Shown here piece by piece: positions 60,341 to 64,000 of a stretch of 64,000 bases of DNA (positions are counted from its first letter, which is position 1; each line of letters starts with the position of its first letter). The notes under the pieces are model-generated. The model had not been told where the DNA came from and searched no databases. It saw only the letters and a program-made list of their open reading frames with translations. The DNA lies in assembly GCA_028343855.1 (NCBI GenBank), contig JAOLZN010000006.1, positions 1 to 64,000 on the forward strand. Direction: 5' to 3'. The position numbers and the translations under genes are program-made. The DNA comes from Candidatus Nitrosopumilus sp. (GTDB lineage: Archaea; Thermoproteota; Nitrososphaeria; Nitrososphaerales; Nitrosopumilaceae).

Positions 60341-61152
60341 TGAAAATAACAACATACACAACTACTGGAACTAAAGAAGGAGAAATAGAACTTCCATTAA
60401 TATTCTCAACTCCATTTAGAAGAGAGTTAATTCACAAAGTTTGGACAAATCTTACATCACATAAATTCCAACCACAAGGTAGACATCCAAGTGCAGGACA
60501 AGATGTAGTTGCAGATTCAAACGATCCACCAACAGGTCAAGGTGTATCTCGTGTTGCTAGAGCTCAAGGTGGCGGCGGTGGAAGACAAGGTCAAGGTGCA
60601 GAAGTTGCATCAACCAGAGGGGGAAGACAAGCACATCCACCAATAGTAGGTAAAGTAATTTACAAAAAATTAAACAAAAAAGAAAATAAACTTGCATTAT
60701 GTTCAGCCATTGCAGCTACTGCATCAAAAGATCTCATAGAAGCCAGAGGTCACAAAGTTGAAGGTATTGAAACATTCCCAATTGTAGTATCAAATGATAT
60801 TGAATCAATTTCTAAAGCAAGTGAAATTACAAAAGTATTGGATTCATTAAAACTAACACAAGATACAGAAAGATTGGAATCAAGAAAATCACGTTCAGGT
60901 CAATCAAGACTTAGAGGAAGAAGTAAAAAAGTAGGAAAGAGTGTACTATTTGTTACAAAAGATTCTACAGAAATTTCAAAAGCTATTGGAGCATTACCCG
61001 GAGTAGAAGTTAAAAATACAAAAGACTTGAGTGTCCTAGACTTAGCCCCAGGATCACATCCAATTAGACTAACAGTTTATTCAAAATCTGCAATTGAAGA
61101 AATTGCAAAGATTAAATCAACACATCTAGAATTAATGGTGAAAACACAATGA
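60340..61152 (+). CDS. rpl4: ribosomal protein uL4
   Basis: 270 aa. The Gly/Arg-rich exit-tunnel loop (AQGGGGGRQGQGAEVAST) and RQAHPPIVGKVIYKKLNKKE are typical of archaeal uL4. A GGAGGT site sits 9 nt before its ATG, marking internal translation initiation. It overlaps rpl23 by 4 nt. Confidence 0.96.
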   Translation: MKITTYTTTGTKEGEIELPLIFSTPFRRELIHKVWTNLTSHKFQPQGRHPSAGQDVVADSNDPPTGQGVSRVARAQGGGGGRQGQGAEVASTRGGRQAHPPIVGKVIYKKLNKKENKLALCSAIAATASKDLIEARGHKVEGIETFPIVVSNDIESISKASEITKVLDSLKLTQDTERLESRKSRSGQSRLRGRSKKVGKSVLFVTKDSTEISKAIGALPGVEVKNTKDLSVLDLAPGSHPIRLTVYSKSAIEEIAKIKSTHLELMVKTQ

Positions 61153-61415
61153 ATGTAGAACAAGCAATGAAAATAATTGTGAAACCATATATCACAGAAA
61201 AAACATTTGCCATGATTGAAAATGAAAATAAAATTTGTTTTATTGTAGAATTATCTGCAAAGAAACCAGAAATAGCAGAAGCAGTAAATACACTATACAA
61301 ACAAAAAGTACTCAAAGTTAACACTGCAAGAACAATTTATGGTAAAAAGGCATTTGTACAATTTGAAAGTACTGAAAAAGCCAGAGATCTCGCAACGCAG
61401 ATAGGAATGCTCTAA
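61149..61415 (+). CDS. rpl23: ribosomal protein uL23
   Basis: 88 aa. MKIIVKPYITEKTFAMIENE and VLKVNTARTIYGKKAFVQF are the uL23 core, which lines the exit tunnel opening. Normal archaeal length. After it comes rps19 instead of rpl2, with only 44 nt between. Confidence 0.95.
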   Translation: MNVEQAMKIIVKPYITEKTFAMIENENKICFIVELSAKKPEIAEAVNTLYKQKVLKVNTARTIYGKKAFVQFESTEKARDLATQIGML

Positions 61416-61459
61416 TATGGACCATAAAACTCGAAGTACATTAACAATGGAGAAAAAAA

Positions 61460-61855
61460 ATGGTTAAAGAGTTTCAATATAGAGGACTAACAAAAGAGGA
61501 TCTAGACAACACATCATTAGAAAAATTATTCTTATTATTTAATTCCAGACAAAGAAGATCACTCACAAGAGGAATTACAGATGGAAAAAGAAAATTAATT
61601 GAAGAAATAAAATCTGCAAAAGCAGGAAAATCAAAAAATCCTATCAAAACTCACTTAAGAGATTTGATAATTCTACCATACATGGTTGGTGTTACAGTAA
61701 ATGTTTTCTCAGGAAAAGAATTTCGTCCAGTAAATATTACAACAGAAATGGTTGGTCGATATTTGGGAGAATATGTCATAACAAACAAGAAGGTTCAACA
61801 TGGAGCACCAGGAGTAGGTGCATCAAGATCCAGCCTTTACGTACCATTGAAGTGA
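61460..61855 (+). CDS. rps19: ribosomal protein uS19
   Basis: 131 aa. LFNSRQRRSLTRGITDGKRK, the conserved FSGKEFRPVNITTEMVGRYL and a C-terminal GAPGVGASRSSLYVPLK identify uS19. In most archaea rpl2 precedes it; here it does not. Confidence 0.96.
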   Translation: MVKEFQYRGLTKEDLDNTSLEKLFLLFNSRQRRSLTRGITDGKRKLIEEIKSAKAGKSKNPIKTHLRDLIILPYMVGVTVNVFSGKEFRPVNITTEMVGRYLGEYVITNKKVQHGAPGVGASRSSLYVPLK

Positions 61856-61860
61856 TTATT

Positions 61861-62319
61861 ATGGGTAGATTCGATTACGCTTTCCAAAATTATGATGCAA
61901 CTAGACATGTTAGATCATCAGTAAGAGAAAAAGACATGTCACATAAACATGCAAGAGAAGTTGCAGTTGCAATCAAAGGTTTGTCAATTGAAAAAGCAAG
62001 AGATTTCTTACTTGCAGTAATTAATAAAAAAAGAGCTGTTCCATTTAGAAGATATAAAAATCAAGTTGGACACAAAGCAGACCCAGGAGTAATGTCAGGT
62101 CGTTATCCACAAAAAACAGCAAAAGAATTCATCAAAGTATTAGATAACTTAGAATCAAACGCAGAATACAAGGGAATGGATTTAGATAGATTAAGAATTG
62201 TAAATGCAACAGTACACAAGGGAGTTGTCGTTAAAAGATTTATTCCAAGAGCAATGGGAAGAGCAACTCCAAAAAATAATGTATTAACACATGTAGAATT
62301 GGTGGCCCAGGAGATTTAG
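61861..62319 (+). CDS. rpl22: ribosomal protein uL22
   Basis: 152 aa from ATG 61861 (the track's 61852 is GTG three codons earlier). [40 protein letters not shown] and the C-terminal beta-hairpin [20 protein letters not shown] identify uL22, whose hairpin reaches into the exit tunnel. It ends 2 nt before rps3. Confidence 0.95.
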   Translation: MGRFDYAFQNYDATRHVRSSVREKDMSHKHAREVAVAIKGLSIEKARDFLLAVINKKRAVPFRRYKNQVGHKADPGVMSGRYPQKTAKEFIKVLDNLESNAEYKGMDLDRLRIVNATVHKGVVVKRFIPRAMGRATPKNNVLTHVELVAQEI

Positions 62320-62321
62320 AT

Positions 62322-63119
62322 ATGTCAGCAGTAAAAAATGTAATCAGAGATAACTACAACATGATGTTGTTAAAAGATTATTTGAGAAATGCAATTAAGG
62401 ATGCAGGATTCTCACATGCAGAAATATCAAAAACACCAACAGGTACTAGAGTAGCATTACATGTTACAAGACCAGGAATTGTAATAGGAAGAAAAGGTTC
62501 AGGTATTAGAGATCTTACAGAGAAACTTGCAACTGACTTTGGATTAAAGAATCCACAAATATCAGTTAATGAAATTGAAAAACCAGATTTATCACCAAGT
62601 GTTATGTGTAATAGAATGGCTTCCCACTTAGAAAGAGGTACAGCATTTAGAAGGGCAACCATGTGGACAATGAAACAAATCATGGAAAGTGGTGCAATGG
62701 GTGTTCAAATTACAATTTCAGGAAAACTCAGAGGTGACCGTTCAGCATTTGAGAAACATGTAGCAGGAATTTTGCCAAGAGCAGGACACCATGCAGAAGT
62801 AATAGTAGATGAAGATATTGCACACGTAAAAACTGCAATGGGTCTAATTGGAATCAGAATTAGAATTGCAATTAAAGAAAAACTAATCCCAGAATTTGAA
62901 TTAAAGAAAGAAAAAGAAGAAAAGAAAAAGAAACCAGAGAAAGAAGTCCCAGTTAAAAAAGTTGAAGAAATTAAAGTTGAAGGAGATGTAAAGGTAGAGG
63001 TGGTCAAAGTTGAAGGAGATGGAAATAAAGCTAAATCAGAGTCTGAACAAATTGCAATAGAAGCAGAAAAGATGAAAACGATTGAAACATTAGAAGAAGA
63101 TGAGGCAAGTATGAAATGA
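62322..63119 (+). CDS. rps3: ribosomal protein uS3 with charged C-terminal extension
   Basis: 265 aa. The KH domain [20 protein letters not shown] and the [20 protein letters not shown] segment are complete to about residue 195. Then comes a long Lys/Glu-rich tail with repeated VKVEGD blocks (residues about 200-265). GGAG occurs about 9 nt upstream. It overlaps rpl29 by 4 nt. Confidence 0.95.
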   Translation: MSAVKNVIRDNYNMMLLKDYLRNAIKDAGFSHAEISKTPTGTRVALHVTRPGIVIGRKGSGIRDLTEKLATDFGLKNPQISVNEIEKPDLSPSVMCNRMASHLERGTAFRRATMWTMKQIMESGAMGVQITISGKLRGDRSAFEKHVAGILPRAGHHAEVIVDEDIAHVKTAMGLIGIRIRIAIKEKLIPEFELKKEKEEKKKKPEKEVPVKKVEEIKVEGDVKVEVVKVEGDGNKAKSESEQIAIEAEKMKTIETLEEDEASMK

Positions 63120-63322
63120 CCAAAATTAGTATGAAAACAATAAGAAATCTAAATGAAAAGGATCTTAGAAGTAAAATGCTAGATAATAGAACAGATTTAG
63201 CAAAACTAAGAGTAGATTCCTCAAAAGGAACATTAAGAAAAGAAAGCGGAAAACTCAAACCCATTCGTAAAAACATTGCAAGAATGCTAACTAGACTAAA
63301 CGAAATGGAGAAAAAGAAATGA
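63116..63322 (+). CDS. rpl29: ribosomal protein uL29
   Basis: 68 aa. [20 protein letters not shown] and the two-helix hairpin with [20 protein letters not shown] are uL29, which binds at the tunnel exit. ATGA overlaps on both sides. Confidence 0.94.
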   Translation: MTKISMKTIRNLNEKDLRSKMLDNRTDLAKLRVDSSKGTLRKESGKLKPIRKNIARMLTRLNEMEKKK

Positions 63323-63585
63323 TAACTGTAGATACAATTGCAAGACACGAATTCATAGGCCTAGATACAAAAATAATCAATTCAAATAATCTAGAAGTAG
63401 TAGGATTAAATGGAACAGTGATTAATGAAACAAAATCGATGTTTACAATAAATACACAAAAAGGTATGAAAATGATTCCAAAATCAACAAATGATTGGGG
63501 ATTTACCATTAATGGTAAGAATATGACAGTAAAAGGATCAACAATTGCAAAAAGACCATTTGAAAGAATAGGAGCAAAAGCATGA
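63319..63585 (+). CDS. rnp1: RNase P protein component 1 (Rpp29)
   Basis: 88 aa. ARHEFIGLDTKIINSNNLEV, VGLNGTVINETKSMFTI and the Sm-like beta-barrel pattern match archaeal Rpp29, which sits between rpl29 and rps17 in most archaea. It binds the specificity domain of RNase P RNA for tRNA 5' processing. Confidence 0.93.
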   Translation: MITVDTIARHEFIGLDTKIINSNNLEVVGLNGTVINETKSMFTINTQKGMKMIPKSTNDWGFTINGKNMTVKGSTIAKRPFERIGAKA

Positions 63586-63911
63586 CCAGAAATATAGGAA
63601 TCAAAGTAAATGCACCTAAAGATGAACCAGTAGCAGGAGATACAAAAAATCCATTTAATGGAACACTTTCAATTCGAGGTAAACTATTCGAGGGTAAGAT
63701 CATAAAATCAAAAGCAAAGAATACTGTCGTAATTCAAAAAGAGTCACCTGTTTACTTTAATAAATTCAAAAGATATGCAAGAGGTAAAAGTACAATTCAT
63801 GCACACGTACCATCAAACTTACAAGTGAAAGAAGGAGATGTAGTTGTCGCTGCAGAGTGCAGACCAATAGCAAAATCAGTTTCATATGTAGTAATTGAGG
63901 TAAAAGCATAA
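63582..63911 (+). CDS. rps17: ribosomal protein uS17
   Basis: 109 aa. NIGIKVNAPKDEPVAGDTKN at the start (archaeal extension), then FEGKIIKSKAKNTVVIQKE and DVVVAAECRPIAKSVSYVVI, the uS17 OB-fold. It shares one nucleotide with the rpl14 start (TAATG). Confidence 0.95.
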   Translation: MTRNIGIKVNAPKDEPVAGDTKNPFNGTLSIRGKLFEGKIIKSKAKNTVVIQKESPVYFNKFKRYARGKSTIHAHVPSNLQVKEGDVVVAAECRPIAKSVSYVVIEVKA

Positions 63912-64000
63912 TGGCAAAGCAAGCAGGAAAAGGAGTAGAAGAATTCCGTCCTTATGTTACAAGATCAATACCTGTTGGAGCAAATATTGTATGTGCAGAT
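63911..64000 (+). CDS. rpl14: ribosomal protein uL14, partial (first 30 residues)
   Basis: MAKQAGKGVEEFRPYVTRSI followed by PVGANIVCAD matches the N-terminus of archaeal uL14. It is cut by the window edge. It confirms the usual order rnp1-rps17-rpl14. Confidence 0.92.
   Translation, partial: MAKQAGKGVEEFRPYVTRSIPVGANIVCAD

Noticed and set aside
61418-61468. 16-aa ORF between rpl23 and rps19 as an rpl2 remnant
   Set aside because: MDHKTRSTLTMEKKNG has no resemblance to uL2.
1-64000. CRISPR arrays, insertion sequences, rRNA, prophage modules
   Set aside because: No spaced repeat series, transposase or integrase frame, rRNA core sequence or capsid/terminase gene was seen on reading the window.

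Overview
The window looks like the chromosome of an ammonia-oxidising archaeon of the Nitrosopumilus type (Nitrososphaerota/Thaumarchaeota). It is AT-rich, densely packed and mostly leaderless: many starts, often TTG or GTG, sit about 25-30 nt behind a TATA-like box, and Shine-Dalgarno sites are the exception. Lineage markers include the archaeal purine enzyme PurP, archaeal AspRS with GatCAB, archaeal type II GAPDH, an ESCRT-III/CdvB protein, the alpha proteasome subunit, archaeal-order ribosomal genes with RNase P protein 1, and a full biotin operon. The species assignment is inference.

Layout. 1-5.9 kb: the 5' part of purP, aspS, an Nramp-like transporter, an AhpD-like protein and tiny zinc proteins. 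5.96-6.34 kb: a 382-nt gene-free stretch with two strongly foldable elements. 6.3-13.3 kb: gatC-gatA-gatB plus a coupled 87-aa unknown, an AMP-forming acyl-CoA synthetase and an aminotransferase. 13.4-26 kb: TIGR00300 ornithine cyclodeaminase, a C-terminally anchored surface protein, cobalamin adenosyltransferase, tRNA-Phe, two stand-alone RAM domains, a glyoxalase-fold protein, a class III cyclase and many small unknowns. 26-43 kb: threonine dehydratase, purK, a sugar nucleotidyltransferase, a luciferase-like/thiolase/DUF35 operon, a Hjc-like nuclease, threonine synthase, a CNNM/CorC protein, GAPDH, a DsbA-like protein and HMG-CoA synthase. 43.4-48.5 kb: the biotin locus (HTH regulator-bioD on minus, bioA-bioB-bioF on plus) with a BirA-type palindrome before bioB. 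48.7-51.6 kb: CcdA plus an extracytoplasmic thioredoxin, and a CdvB paralogue. 51.7-53.2 kb: a cluster of seven or eight very small Cys/His-rich proteins. 53.5-56.8 kb: an MrfA/YprA-like helicase coupled to a degenerate RelA/SpoT-type HD protein. 57-64 kb: DUF371, psmA, a SPOUT methyltransferase and the operon rpl3-rpl4-rpl23-rps19-rpl22-rps3-rpl29-rnp1-rps17-rpl14, which lacks rpl2 at its usual place.

How the genes fit together. AspRS and GatCAB suggest Asn-tRNA made by transamidation. Biotin would serve the biotin-dependent acyl-CoA carboxylase that this lineage uses for carbon fixation; HMG-CoA synthase feeds isoprenoid lipid synthesis. CcdA, the thioredoxin and the DsbA-like protein could form an extracytoplasmic thiol-redox set.

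The most notable observations are: (i) the same GTTAACC-N14-GGTTAAC palindrome, at the same distance from the TATA box, before both bioB and the ribosomal protein operon; (ii) a 99-nt nested palindrome and a second hairpin before gatC; (iii) a 110-aa gene whose only well-placed start is AUA behind a perfect Shine-Dalgarno, or which needs a -1 frameshift; (iv) the micro zinc-protein cluster and its relatives elsewhere in the window; (v) the helicase plus pseudo-HD operon. No CRISPR array, insertion sequence or rRNA was seen.
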